From: Thalassovita mangrovi
Lineage (GTDB): Bacteria; Pseudomonadota; Alphaproteobacteria; Rhodobacterales; Rhodobacteraceae
Assembly: GCF_009857745.1 (NCBI RefSeq)
Contig: NZ_WWEN01000001.1
Coordinates: forward strand, 248,001 to 312,000
Length of the DNA stretch: 64,000 nt
Reading direction: 5' to 3'
Shown: positions 36,655 to 44,410 of the stretch, piece after piece
Numbering within the stretch: position 1 is the stretch's first letter
How the letters are laid out: every line of letters begins with the position of its first letter
Position numbers and translations under genes: made by a program
The notes under the pieces: generated by a model
Database searches by the model: none
Told to the model about the DNA's origin: nothing
What the model saw: the letters and a program-made list of their open reading frames with translations, nothing else

Positions 36655-37475
36655 CCAGCAACCCCTATCAGGACGATCGCGGCAACAAGGACCGCACGAT
36701 CACCAACCCGAGCGGCAGCACGATGACCGCGGCCACCGGCACCGACCATGAAATGAACACCGGGCACGCCTTCCTGATCGGCGACAGCATGACCGGCGGC
36801 TATGGCAAGACCGGGCCGGACATCCTGCATGATTGCACCATCGCGGTGAACCGCGGCGAAATCGCCGTCATCGTCGGCCCCAACGGCGCCGGCAAGTCGA
36901 CCGCGATGAAGGCGACCTTCGGCATGCTGCATCTGCGCGAGGGCTCGGTCCGGCTGGGCGGAGAAGACATCACCGACCTGACCCCGCAGGCGCGGGTGGC
37001 GAAGGGCATGGGCTTCGTGCCGCAGACCAGCAACATCTTCACCTCGATGACGGTCGAGGAAAACCTGGAAATGGGCGCCTTCATCCGCACCGACGATTTC
37101 CGCGATACCATGGCGCAGGTCTATGACCTGTTCCCGATCCTGAAGGAAAAGCGCAACCAGGCGGCGGGCGAATTGTCCGGCGGCCAGCGCCAGCAGGTGG
37201 CGGTCGGCCGGGCGCTGATGACCCAGCCCAAGGTGCTGCTGCTCGATGAACCCACCGCAGGCGTCAGCCCGATCGTGATGGACGAATTGTTCGACCGCAT
37301 CATCGAGGTCGCCCGCACCGGCATCTCCATCCTGATGGTGGAACAGAACGCCCGGCAAGCGCTTGAAATCGCGGACAAAGGTTACGTTCTCGTACAAGGC
37401 GCCAACGCCCATACCGGCACCGGCAAGGAATTGCTGGCCGACCCGGAAGTGCGGCAGAGTTTCCTGGGGGGCTGA
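36651..37475 (+). CDS. livF: Liv-type ABC transporter ATPase (LivF-like), N-extended
   Basis: A 274-residue ATPase with Walker A GPNGAGKSTAMKAT near residue 77, signature LSGGQRQQVAVGRAL and Walker B VLLLDEPTAGVSP. LivF proteins normally begin near GDSMTGGYG; here about 40 polar residues (MTSNPYQDDRGNKDRT onward, rich in Asn, Asp, Thr) precede it. The ATG overlaps the livG stop, and inner ATGs at codons 25 and 35 could give the standard length. Confidence 0.87.
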   Translation: MTSNPYQDDRGNKDRTITNPSGSTMTAATGTDHEMNTGHAFLIGDSMTGGYGKTGPDILHDCTIAVNRGEIAVIVGPNGAGKSTAMKATFGMLHLREGSVRLGGEDITDLTPQARVAKGMGFVPQTSNIFTSMTVEENLEMGAFIRTDDFRDTMAQVYDLFPILKEKRNQAAGELSGGQRQQVAVGRALMTQPKVLLLDEPTAGVSPIVMDELFDRIIEVARTGISILMVEQNARQALEIADKGYVLVQGANAHTGTGKELLADPEVRQSFLGG

Positions 37476-37478
37476 GCG

Positions 37479-37838
37479 ATGAATACTCTAGCATTCAAAT
37501 CGACCCTGCTGGCTGCCGCGCTGACCTGCGGGGCCTCCGTCGCCGCCGCGGGCACCCTGCGCTGCCTTGCGCAGGAGCAATGCCGCGGCGATGCCGAGGC
37601 GATGTGCGCGCCCTCTTCCCTCGAAATCGAGGTGAGGAAACAAAACGGCTACAACCGGCTGTGGATCGACAAGCAAGGCCCCTATTCGGCCGATTACAGC
37701 CTTGAAGGCAGCGACAAGCGTTGGCGCGTCGAAGCCTTCGGCGGACAGCACCGGCTGGACCTGAAGGCGGACGGACAGTTCGTCTATCTGGGCAACCGGG
37801 GCAAAAGATATTCCGGACAGTGTGAGGGGCAGGTCTGA
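37479..37838 (+). CDS. Small periplasmic protein of unknown function inside the liv operon
   Basis: A 119-residue protein I do not recognise. The signal peptide ends near GASVAAA (residue 24); the mature part is about 95 residues with four cysteines (LRCLAQEQC, AMC, SGQC), probably paired as disulfides, and a beta-rich pattern (RWRVEAFGGQHRLDLKADGQFVYLG). Three bases separate it from livF and its stop overlaps livH (TGATG), so it is a true operon member. A secreted accessory of the transporter is possible. Confidence 0.7.
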   Translation: MNTLAFKSTLLAAALTCGASVAAAGTLRCLAQEQCRGDAEAMCAPSSLEIEVRKQNGYNRLWIDKQGPYSADYSLEGSDKRWRVEAFGGQHRLDLKADGQFVYLGNRGKRYSGQCEGQV

Positions 37839-38848
37839 TGGATTTCCTGAACGCCATTGTGGCGCTTTCCAACTTCGTTCTGATCCCCGCCATCGCCTAT
37901 GGCAGCCAGCTGGCTCTGGGCGCGCTCGGGGTGACCTTGATCTACGGCATCCTGCGGTTTTCCAACTTCGCCCATGGCGACACCATGGCGTTTGGCACAA
38001 TGGTGGTGGTGCTGTTCACCTGGTGGTTCCAGTCGATGGGCATCACGTTCGGGCCGCTGCCCACCGCATTGCTGGCGCTGCCCTTCGGCATCATCGCCTG
38101 CGCGCTTCTGATCGTGGGCACCGACAGGGTCGTGTATAGGTTCTACCGCGAACAGAAGGCCAAGCCGATGATCCTGGTGATCGCGTCGATGGGCGTGATG
38201 TTCATCATGAACGGGCTTGTCCGCTTCATCATCGGCCCCAACGATCAGCGCTTCGCCGACGGCGAACGATTCATCATCTCGGCGCGCGATTTCAAAGAGA
38301 TGACGGGATTGCGCGAAGGGCTGGCGATCAAGACCACCCAGGGCATCACCGTGGTGGTGGCCGTGATCGCGGTGGCGCTGCTGTTCTGGTTCCTCAACCG
38401 CACCCGCACCGGAAAATCGATGCGCGCCTATTCGGATAACGAAGACCTGGCGCTGCTGTCGGGCATCAACCCCGAACGGGTGGTGCTGTACACCTGGCTG
38501 ATCGTGGCGGCGCTGGCCACCGTGGCGGGCACGCTGTACGGGCTCGACAAGACCTTCAAGCCGTTCACCTATTTCCAGCTGCTGCTGCCCATCTTCGCAT
38601 CGGCAATCGTCGGCGGCCTCGGCAGCCCGCTGGGCGCCATCGCGGGCGGTTTCGTGATCGCCTTTTCCGAGGTCACCATCACCTATGCCTGGAAGAAGGT
38701 GCTGGGCTATCTGTTGCCCGACAGCCTGGCCCCGGACGGGTTGGTGCAGCTTCTGTCCACGGATTATAAATTCGCCGTCAGCTTCGCGATCCTGGTGATC
38801 GTGCTCCTGTTCAAGCCGACCGGCCTTTTCAAGGGGAAAGCGGTATGA
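37838..38848 (+). CDS. livH: Liv-type ABC permease (LivH-like)
   Basis: A 336-residue permease with eight or nine hydrophobic helices, the LGVTLIYGILRFSNFAHGD start typical of LivH and the GLGSPLGAIAGGFVIAFSE loop near 265. It overlaps both neighbours by a few bases. It forms the channel with the next gene product. Confidence 0.9.
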   Translation: MDFLNAIVALSNFVLIPAIAYGSQLALGALGVTLIYGILRFSNFAHGDTMAFGTMVVVLFTWWFQSMGITFGPLPTALLALPFGIIACALLIVGTDRVVYRFYREQKAKPMILVIASMGVMFIMNGLVRFIIGPNDQRFADGERFIISARDFKEMTGLREGLAIKTTQGITVVVAVIAVALLFWFLNRTRTGKSMRAYSDNEDLALLSGINPERVVLYTWLIVAALATVAGTLYGLDKTFKPFTYFQLLLPIFASAIVGGLGSPLGAIAGGFVIAFSEVTITYAWKKVLGYLLPDSLAPDGLVQLLSTDYKFAVSFAILVIVLLFKPTGLFKGKAV

Positions 38849-40149
38849 ACGACATGATGAAGAAAACCGGCCTGTTCGCCATCGTCGGGCTGATGATCGT
38901 GCTGACCGGGTTCATGCAAAGCTGGAACACCGCCCTGCAGATCCTCAACATGGGTCTGATCAGCGCTATCATGGCCTTGGGCGTGAACCTGCAATGGGGC
39001 TTTGCCGGGCTGTTCAACGTCGGCATCATGGGCTTTGTCGCGCTTGGCGGGCTGGCCACGGTTCTGGTGTCCACCGATCCGATCCCCGAAGCCTGGAGCG
39101 CCGGCGGCTTCCGCATCCTGCTGGCGCTGGTTCTGGGGGCGGCGACCGTGGTCGCGGCCGTGCTGGCCCATACCCGCATGGCGCCGGGCAAGGCGCGCGC
39201 GTTGGCGGTTCTGGCGATCCTGATCGCGGGCTTCTTCCTTTATCGCGGGGTCTTCGACCCGGCGGTCGGCGCGGTCGAGGCGATCAATTCCGCCTCCGCG
39301 GGCAATATCGGCGGGCTTGGCCTGCCGGTGCTGCTGGCCTGGCCGGTGGGCGGGCTGCTGGCTGCGGGCGGCGCCTGGGTGATCGGCAAGACGGCCCTCG
39401 GCCTGCGCTCCGATTACCTGGCCATCGCCACGATGGGCATCGCCGAGATCATCATCGCTGTGATGAAGAACGAAGACTGGCTGGCGCGCGGCGTGAAGAA
39501 CGTGATCGGCCTGCCCCGCCCGGTGCCCTACGAGGTCGACCTGCAGGCCAGCCCGGCCTTCGTCGAGCGCGCCGCCGGCCTCGGGCTCGACGCCACCACC
39601 GCCTCGACGCTGTGGGTGAAGCTGCTTTACGCGGCGCTGTTCACCGTGGTGCTGCTGATCCTGCTGTGGATGGTGCAGCGGGCGCTGCATTCGCCCTGGG
39701 GCCGGATGATGCGCGCGATCCGCGACAACGAAGCCGCGGCCGAGGCGATGGGCAAGGATGTCACCCGCCGCCACCTGCAGGTCTTCATCCTCGGCTCCGC
39801 CATCTGCGGCATCGCCGGGGCGATGATGACCACGCTGGACGGGCAGCTGACGCCGGGCACCTACCAGCCGCTGCGCTTCACCTTCCTGATCTGGGTGATG
39901 GTGATCGTCGGCGGTTCGGGCAACAATATCGGCTCCGTGCTGGGCGGGTTCCTGATCTGGTTCCTCTGGGTCCAGGTGGAACCGCTGGGCCAGTGGTTGA
40001 TGCAGCTGATCACCTTTGGCATGGCCGAGGACAGCGCACTGAAGGCGCATCTGCTGGACAGCACCGCGCATATGCGGCTGCTGACGATGGGGCTGGTGCT
40101 GCTTCTGGTGCTCAGGTTCAGCCCACGCGGCCTGATCCCGGAGAAATGA
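38845..40149 (+). CDS. livM: Liv-type ABC permease (LivM-like)
   Basis: A 434-residue permease with the LivM signatures LGVNLQWGFAGLFNVGIMGF near 45, ALGLRSDYLAIATMGIAEII near 185 and SPWGRMMRAIRDNEAAAEAMGKD near 285, and VMVIVGGSGNNIGSVLGGF. An extra pair of helices around residues 95-130 lengthens the N-terminal half. Last gene of the operon, closed by a UUCG-loop terminator. Confidence 0.9.
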   Translation: MNDMMKKTGLFAIVGLMIVLTGFMQSWNTALQILNMGLISAIMALGVNLQWGFAGLFNVGIMGFVALGGLATVLVSTDPIPEAWSAGGFRILLALVLGAATVVAAVLAHTRMAPGKARALAVLAILIAGFFLYRGVFDPAVGAVEAINSASAGNIGGLGLPVLLAWPVGGLLAAGGAWVIGKTALGLRSDYLAIATMGIAEIIIAVMKNEDWLARGVKNVIGLPRPVPYEVDLQASPAFVERAAGLGLDATTASTLWVKLLYAALFTVVLLILLWMVQRALHSPWGRMMRAIRDNEAAAEAMGKDVTRRHLQVFILGSAICGIAGAMMTTLDGQLTPGTYQPLRFTFLIWVMVIVGGSGNNIGSVLGGFLIWFLWVQVEPLGQWLMQLITFGMAEDSALKAHLLDSTAHMRLLTMGLVLLLVLRFSPRGLIPEK

Positions 40150-40150
40150 A

Positions 40151-40172
40151 AAAGGGCCCTTCGGGGCCCTTT
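40151..40172 (+). terminator. UUCG-loop terminator of the liv operon
   Basis: AAAGGGCCC/GGGCCCTTT with loop TTCG starts 2 bp after the livM stop codon and ends in TTT. A dispersed hairpin-tail element begins 4 bp later. Confidence 0.75.
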
Positions 40173-40175
40173 CTG

Positions 40176-40252
40176 CTTCTTCTGTTCAAAAATATCCCGG
40201 GGGAGTCGTCTGAAAATCGCTTCGATTTTCAGGCGGCGGGGGCAGCGCCCCC
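40176..40252 (-). repeat. Dispersed hairpin-tail element, copy D
   Basis: Read on the minus strand: hairpin 1 GGGGGC-GCT-GCCCCC (40238-40252), hairpin 2 CTGAAAATCG/CGATTTTCAG (40210-40232), then GACTCCCCCGG and the tail ATATTTTTGAACAGAAGAAG ending at 40176. Between the convergent livM and HerA-like genes. Hairpin 2 differs in sequence from other copies but keeps the fold. Confidence 0.85.
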
Positions 40253-40268
40253 TGCCCGCCCTCCGGTC

Positions 40269-41819
40269 TCACTTGCCCTTGAACAGCCCGCCCAGGATGC
40301 CGCGCACGATGCGCCGCCCGGTGGTGCCGCGCAATTCCTTGACCAGCGCCTTGCCAAGTGCCTCGCCCACCGTGTCGCCGCGCGTATTGCTGCGGGATGA
40401 GCGCGACGACGACCGCTTCACACGGCTGCCGGAATAGCGCCGCGCGGCCTTGAATTCGCGCTCCATCTCCTCGGCCTCTTCCTCGGCGCGTTCGGCCGCT
40501 TCGGCCTCCTTCGCGGCGTCCTGGGCGCGCTTGGTCAGGATTTCATAGGCCGAATGGCGGTCCTGCAGCACCTCGTATTTCCCGGCCACGGGCGAGGCGT
40601 CGATCAGCCGCCTGCGCGCGGCCGCATCGATCGGGCCAAGATGCGACGAGGGCGGTCGCACCAGCGTGCGTTCGACCACGCCGGGCACGCCCTTCTTGGC
40701 CAGGAACGACGTCACCGCCTCGCCGACGCCGACCTCGCGGATCGCTTCCTCGGTGTCGAAACGGGGATTGTCGCGATAGGTCTCCGCCGCCAGCCGCAAT
40801 TCCTTGCGGTCGCGCGCGGTGAAAGCGCGCAGCGCGTGCTGCACCCGGTTGCCGAGCTGGCCGAGGATATCCTCGGGCACGTCGGCCGGGTTCTGGGTGA
40901 TGAAATACACCCCCACGCCCTTGGACCGGATCAGCCGGGCCACCTGTTCCACCTTGTCGACCAGCGCCTTGGGCGCGTCGTCGAACAGCAGATGCGCCTC
41001 GTCGAAGAAGAAGACCAGCTTGGGCTTGTCGGGATCGCCCACCTCGGGCAGGTCCTCGAACAGTTCCGATAGCAGCCACAACAGGAAGGTCGCGTACAGC
41101 CGCGGCGATCCCATCAGCTTGTCGGCGGCCAGGATGTTGATCCGGCCGCGGCCGTCCAGGTCGGTGCGCATCAGGTCGGCCAGTTCCAGCGCCGGCTCGC
41201 CGAACAGCTTCGCGCCGCCCTGGTTTTCCAGCACCAGCAGCCGGCGCTGGATCGCGCCCACCGACTGGACCGAGATATTGCCGTAGCGCAGGCTCAGCTC
41301 GGCACGGTTTTCGCCGACCCAGACCAGCAGCGCCTGCAGGTCCTTCAGGTCCAGCAAAGGCAGCCCCTGTTCGTCGGCCAGCCGGAAGGCGATGTTCAGG
41401 ATGCCTTCCTGCGCCTCGCTCAGCTCCAGCAGGCGCGAAATCAGCAGCGGGCCCATTTCGGCCACCGTGGTGCGCACCGGGTGGCCCTGTTCGCCGAACA
41501 GGTCCCAGAAGGTGACCGGGAAGGATTGGTAGCTGTAATCGTCGAAGCCGATCTTGCCGGCGCGGTCCATGAAGGCGTCATGCAGCTTGAATTCGGGCGA
41601 TCCGGCAGCGGCCAGCCCCGACAGGTCTCCCTTGACGTCCGACAGGAAGACCGGAACGCCCATGGCGGAAAACCCTTCGGCCATGATTTGCAGCGTCACG
41701 GTCTTTCCGGTGCCCGTCGCCCCGGCGATCAGCCCGTGGCGATTTGCATATTTCAGCTTCAGCCCCTGTTTTTCCCCGTAATTTTCGCCGCCACCGCCGA
41801 TAAAGATACTGTCCTGCAC
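40269..41819 (-). CDS. DUF853 HerA-like ATPase (YjgR family)
   Basis: A 516-residue ATPase of the HerA/FtsK-like group. Walker [15 protein letters not shown] near residue 34 and Walker [14 protein letters not shown] near 262 are intact; the C-terminal 80 residues are charged and coiled ([19 protein letters not shown]), ending with a basic RSSSRSSRS tract and a [11 protein letters not shown] helix. The family's biological role is unknown; relation to HerA suggests DNA or protein translocation. Confidence 0.85.
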   Translation of the reverse strand: MQDSIFIGGGGENYGEKQGLKLKYANRHGLIAGATGTGKTVTLQIMAEGFSAMGVPVFLSDVKGDLSGLAAAGSPEFKLHDAFMDRAGKIGFDDYSYQSFPVTFWDLFGEQGHPVRTTVAEMGPLLISRLLELSEAQEGILNIAFRLADEQGLPLLDLKDLQALLVWVGENRAELSLRYGNISVQSVGAIQRRLLVLENQGGAKLFGEPALELADLMRTDLDGRGRINILAADKLMGSPRLYATFLLWLLSELFEDLPEVGDPDKPKLVFFFDEAHLLFDDAPKALVDKVEQVARLIRSKGVGVYFITQNPADVPEDILGQLGNRVQHALRAFTARDRKELRLAAETYRDNPRFDTEEAIREVGVGEAVTSFLAKKGVPGVVERTLVRPPSSHLGPIDAAARRRLIDASPVAGKYEVLQDRHSAYEILTKRAQDAAKEAEAAERAEEEAEEMEREFKAARRYSGSRVKRSSSRSSRSNTRGDTVGEALGKALVKELRGTTGRRIVRGILGGLFKGK

Positions 41820-41884
41820 CAGAATGCCTCTTGTTTAATCACTTCCATCTGTCCCTAAAATACATTGTTAACCCCTTCGTGTCA

Positions 41885-41979
41885 CAGTGAAAAAATTCAC
41901 CATAGCCGGTGTCGGGGCGGTGAATTCCTCCTCCCTGTCGTACTGGCCGCCCCGTGTTTCGGGGCGGCGCCTCTTTTTG
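41885..41979 (+). ncRNA. Candidate CCUCCUCCC small RNA (CcsR/cuckoo-like)
   Basis: A gene-free stretch ends in a clear intrinsic terminator (CCGCCCCG/CGGGGCGG, then CTCTTTTTG) and contains CCTCCTCCC at 41927-41935, the anti-Shine-Dalgarno motif that names the stress-induced CcsR RNAs of Rhodobacter. Upstream is a TTCACC/GGTGAA hairpin (41896-41924). A weak promoter (TTGTTA, 17 bp, TGAAAA) lies just before. Only one motif copy is present and no DUF1127 gene is adjacent, unlike the Rhodobacter sphaeroides locus. Confidence 0.55.
41947..41979 (+). terminator. Intrinsic terminator of the CCUCCUCCC RNA
   Basis: CCGCCCCG-TGTTT-CGGGGCGG followed by CGCCTCTTTTTG. Its left arm can also pair with GGGGCGG at 41914-41920, which would prevent this hairpin. 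Confidence 0.75.
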
Positions 41980-42001
41980 TAACCTTTCTCGGCAAAGCCT
42001 G

Positions 42002-42030
42002 TTGACGGATTGTTACAAACGTCCTAGCGT
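42002..42030 (+). promoter_or_regulatory. Promoter of a second candidate small RNA
   Basis: TTGACG (42002-42007), 17 bp, TAGCGT (42025-42030): a good -35 and a weak -10 before a short terminator-ended unit. Confidence 0.45.
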
Positions 42031-42036
42031 CTCGTT

Positions 42037-42115
42037 AATGACTAAGTCGGCCAGTCCGACGGGGAGATAAAAAACATCGGAAAAGGGACCCGTTCGCGGT
42101 CCCTTTTCTTATTTT
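42037..42115 (+). ncRNA. Second candidate small RNA (about 75 nt)
   Basis: Between a promoter at 42002-42030 and an intrinsic terminator (AAAAGGGACC/GGTCCCTTTT, loop CGTTCGC, then CTTATTTT) lies a short unit with one more stem, GTCGG-CCAGT-CCGAC (42046-42060), and a GGGGAGAT single-stranded purine stretch. A 10-codon frame beginning at 42038 could instead make it a leaderless peptide message. Family unknown. Confidence 0.45.
42081..42115 (+). terminator. Intrinsic terminator of the second small RNA
   Basis: A perfect 10-bp stem AAAAGGGACC/GGTCCCTTTT followed by CTTATTTT. T-rich on the other side as well, so it could work in both directions. Confidence 0.8.
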
Positions 42116-42243
42116 GCCCCGACTGTCGTGCCTTGGCGGGAATTTGCCATTTCCTGTCACTGCGGTATGTTTTCCCGCCTGACACTCCGCGACGGTCATG
42201 TTAGAGCCATGACATCGCAAACCGAGCAACAGATGGGGATAAC

Positions 42244-42831
42244 ATGCCCAAATTTCTGAACATTCTTCCGGTCGTCGCGGCACTGAGCCTGGCCGGGGCC
42301 GCCTTCGCGCAGGACGCCGAACAGCAACCGGCAGCGGAGCCAGCAACTCCGGGCCTGAGCATGGGCGAACAGGCGCAGGTCGAACCCTATATCCGCGAAA
42401 GCTCGGGCGACTGGCAGCTGGAATGCCTGCGCACCGGCACCGATGACGAACCCTGCCAGCTGCTGCAGGAAATGAAGGGCGAAGACGGCGGCATGCTGGC
42501 CACCATCCGCCTGTTCAAGCTGGAAGCCGGCGGCGAGGCCGAAGCCGGCGCGGTGATCGCGGTGCCGCTGGAAACCCTGCTGACGGCGCAGCTGACCCTG
42601 GCGGTCGACGGCCAGCAGGCAAAACGCTACCCGTTCTCGGTCTGCGACCGTCTGGGCTGCTATGCCCGCATCGGTCTGCGCGCCGAAGAAATCGCCGAAT
42701 TCAAGCGCGGCTCCAAGGCGACGATTTCGATCGTGCCCTTCGTTGCGCCCAATCAGCAAGTTGTCGTCGACATGTCGCTGAAGGGCTTCACCGCCGCCTA
42801 TGACAAGGTGGCCCCGAACCCGGGGCAGTAA
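42244..42831 (+). CDS. Invasion-associated locus B (IalB) family protein
   Basis: A 195-residue secreted protein. The signal peptide ends near AGAAFAQ (residue 22), a Glu/Pro/Ala-rich linker follows, then the IalB domain with two cysteine pairs (LECLRTGTDDEPCQ and VCDRLGCYARIGL). IalB of Bartonella affects entry into red cells, but the family is widespread in free-living alphaproteobacteria and its function there is unknown. It ends in a clear terminator. Confidence 0.85.
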   Translation: MPKFLNILPVVAALSLAGAAFAQDAEQQPAAEPATPGLSMGEQAQVEPYIRESSGDWQLECLRTGTDDEPCQLLQEMKGEDGGMLATIRLFKLEAGGEAEAGAVIAVPLETLLTAQLTLAVDGQQAKRYPFSVCDRLGCYARIGLRAEEIAEFKRGSKATISIVPFVAPNQQVVVDMSLKGFTAAYDKVAPNPGQ

Positions 42832-42853
42832 GCCGACAGGTTCCGGAAATGCG

Positions 42854-42885
42854 AAAGGCCGCCCCGAAGGGCGGCCTTTTCTTTT
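42854..42885 (+). terminator. Intrinsic terminator of the IalB gene
   Basis: AAAGGCCGCCC/GGGCGGCCTTT, 11 bp, loop CGAA, followed by TCTTTT. Confidence 0.85.
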
Positions 42886-42911
42886 ACTGCACGGCATCTG
42901 CGGCCTCGCGA

Positions 42912-44120
42912 TCAGACCTTTTTCAGCGCCATCACCGCGTTCAGCCCGCCAAAGGCGAAGGCGTTGGACAGGGCGTAATCGACCGAGGCCTCGCGCGCCT
43001 CGTTCGGGACCACGTCCAGCGCGCATTCGGGATCGAATTCCTCGTACCCGATGGTGGGTGCGATCACCCCGTCGCGCAGCGCCATGATGCAGGCCAGCAT
43101 TTCGACTGCGCCGGTGGCGCCGATCAGGTGGCCATGCATCGCCTTGGTCGACGAAATCATCAGCTTGTCGGCATGCGGCCCGAACACATCGGCCACCGCC
43201 GCGCATTCGGTTTTGTCATTGGCCGCCGTGCCGGTGCCGTGGGCGTTGATGTAGCCGACTTGATCGGCGTTGATCCTTGCATCCTGCAACGCACCGGAAA
43301 TCGCTCGCGCGGCGCCCTGTTTCGACGGCATCACGATGTCGGAGGCGTCCGAGGACATGGCATAGCCCACCACTTCGCACAGGATTTCCGCCCCGCGCGC
43401 CTTGGCGTGTTCGTATTCCTCGAAGACGAAGACGCCCGCGCCTTCGCCCTGCACCATGCCGTTGCGGTTGGCGCTGAACGGGCGGCAGGCTTCCTTCGAC
43501 ATCACCCGCAGACCTTCCCAGGCCTTCACGCCGCCGAAGCACAGCATCGATTCCGACCCGCCGGTGACCATCGCCTTGGACATGCCCGAGCGCACGATCT
43601 GGAACGCCTGCGCCATCGCGTGGTTCGACGACGCACAGGCGGTCGACACGGTGAAGGACGGGCCCTTCAGGTTGTATTTCATGCTCAGGTGGCTGGCCGC
43701 AGCGTTGTTCATCAGCTTGGGCACGACGAAGGGGTGAACCCGGTTCTTTCCCTCTTCGTAGACGGCGCGGTAATTGTCGTCCCAGGTCGACACGCCGCCG
43801 CCCGCCGTGCCCAGCACGACACCGGCCTTTGCGGCCAGTTCACCGGTGAATTCCAGCCCGGCCTGCGCCATCGCTTCCTCGGCCGCGACCAGGGTGAACT
43901 GGGTGAAGCGGTCGTAAAGCGTCATCTGCTGGCGGTTGAATCGGCCGTCGGCCTCGAAGTCTTTGACCTGGCCGCCGATTTTGATCGCCAGCCGGTCGAC
44001 ATCGCGGAATTCCAGATCCCCGATGCCGCAGCGGCCTTCCTTCATGGCATCCAGCGTTTCCGCCACCGAATGCCCAAGCGCGTTGATCGTCCCTGCGCCG
44101 GTTATGACGACGCGGTTCAT
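42912..44120 (-). CDS. Beta-ketoacyl-ACP synthase (FabF/NodE-like)
   Basis: A 402-residue condensing enzyme that extends acyl chains on ACP. Cys-His-His triad: Cys in VSTACASSNHAMAQA near residue 162, His in NAHGTGTAANDKTE near 300, His in MHGHLIGATGAVE near 335. It is coupled by ATGA overlap to the ACP gene just upstream and follows an lpxD-like gene, so it likely serves a dedicated ACP for a special lipid, not bulk fatty-acid synthesis. KAS paralogues with their own ACP occur in rhizobial and Brucella lipid A clusters. Confidence 0.85.
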   Translation of the reverse strand: MNRVVITGAGTINALGHSVAETLDAMKEGRCGIGDLEFRDVDRLAIKIGGQVKDFEADGRFNRQQMTLYDRFTQFTLVAAEEAMAQAGLEFTGELAAKAGVVLGTAGGGVSTWDDNYRAVYEEGKNRVHPFVVPKLMNNAAASHLSMKYNLKGPSFTVSTACASSNHAMAQAFQIVRSGMSKAMVTGGSESMLCFGGVKAWEGLRVMSKEACRPFSANRNGMVQGEGAGVFVFEEYEHAKARGAEILCEVVGYAMSSDASDIVMPSKQGAARAISGALQDARINADQVGYINAHGTGTAANDKTECAAVADVFGPHADKLMISSTKAMHGHLIGATGAVEMLACIMALRDGVIAPTIGYEEFDPECALDVVPNEAREASVDYALSNAFAFGGLNAVMALKKV

Positions 44121-44377
44121 GCGGCTTGCTCGGACACCAGTTTTTCAATCCCGCCGATGATGGCGGCAACCGAGGAGATGTCGAAATCGCTCTGCTCGGG
44201 TTCGTTGGCGTTGAACGGCACGGTGATGTCGAAGGCTTCCTCGATGGCGAAGATGCTTTCCACCAAGCCCAGGCTGTCGATGCCCAGGTCTTCCAGCGTG
44301 CTCTCCATCGTGACGTCCGATGGCTCCAGAACCGCTTGTTCTGCAATGATTTCGATCACTTTGTCCTTGATGCTCAT
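44117..44377 (-). CDS. Dedicated acyl carrier protein
   Basis: An 86-residue ACP with the phosphopantetheine serine in DLGIDSLGLVESIFAIEE near residue 38. It differs from housekeeping AcpP (LGADSLD) and has an insertion NANEPEQSDFD in the third loop region. ATG 44377 gives the usual N-terminus MSIKDKVIEII; an ATG at 44410 directly after the lpxD stop would add 11 residues. The next gene, a condensing enzyme, overlaps it. Confidence 0.85.
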   Translation of the reverse strand: MSIKDKVIEIIAEQAVLEPSDVTMESTLEDLGIDSLGLVESIFAIEEAFDITVPFNANEPEQSDFDISSVAAIIGGIEKLVSEQAA

Positions 44378-44410
44378 GATCCCGGCCTTCTCCTCGTGAT
44401 TGAGGGTCAT

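Noticed and set aside
42038-42070. Ten-codon frame MTKSASPTGR
   Set aside because: No ribosome site and too short to judge; mentioned only as an alternative to a non-coding RNA.
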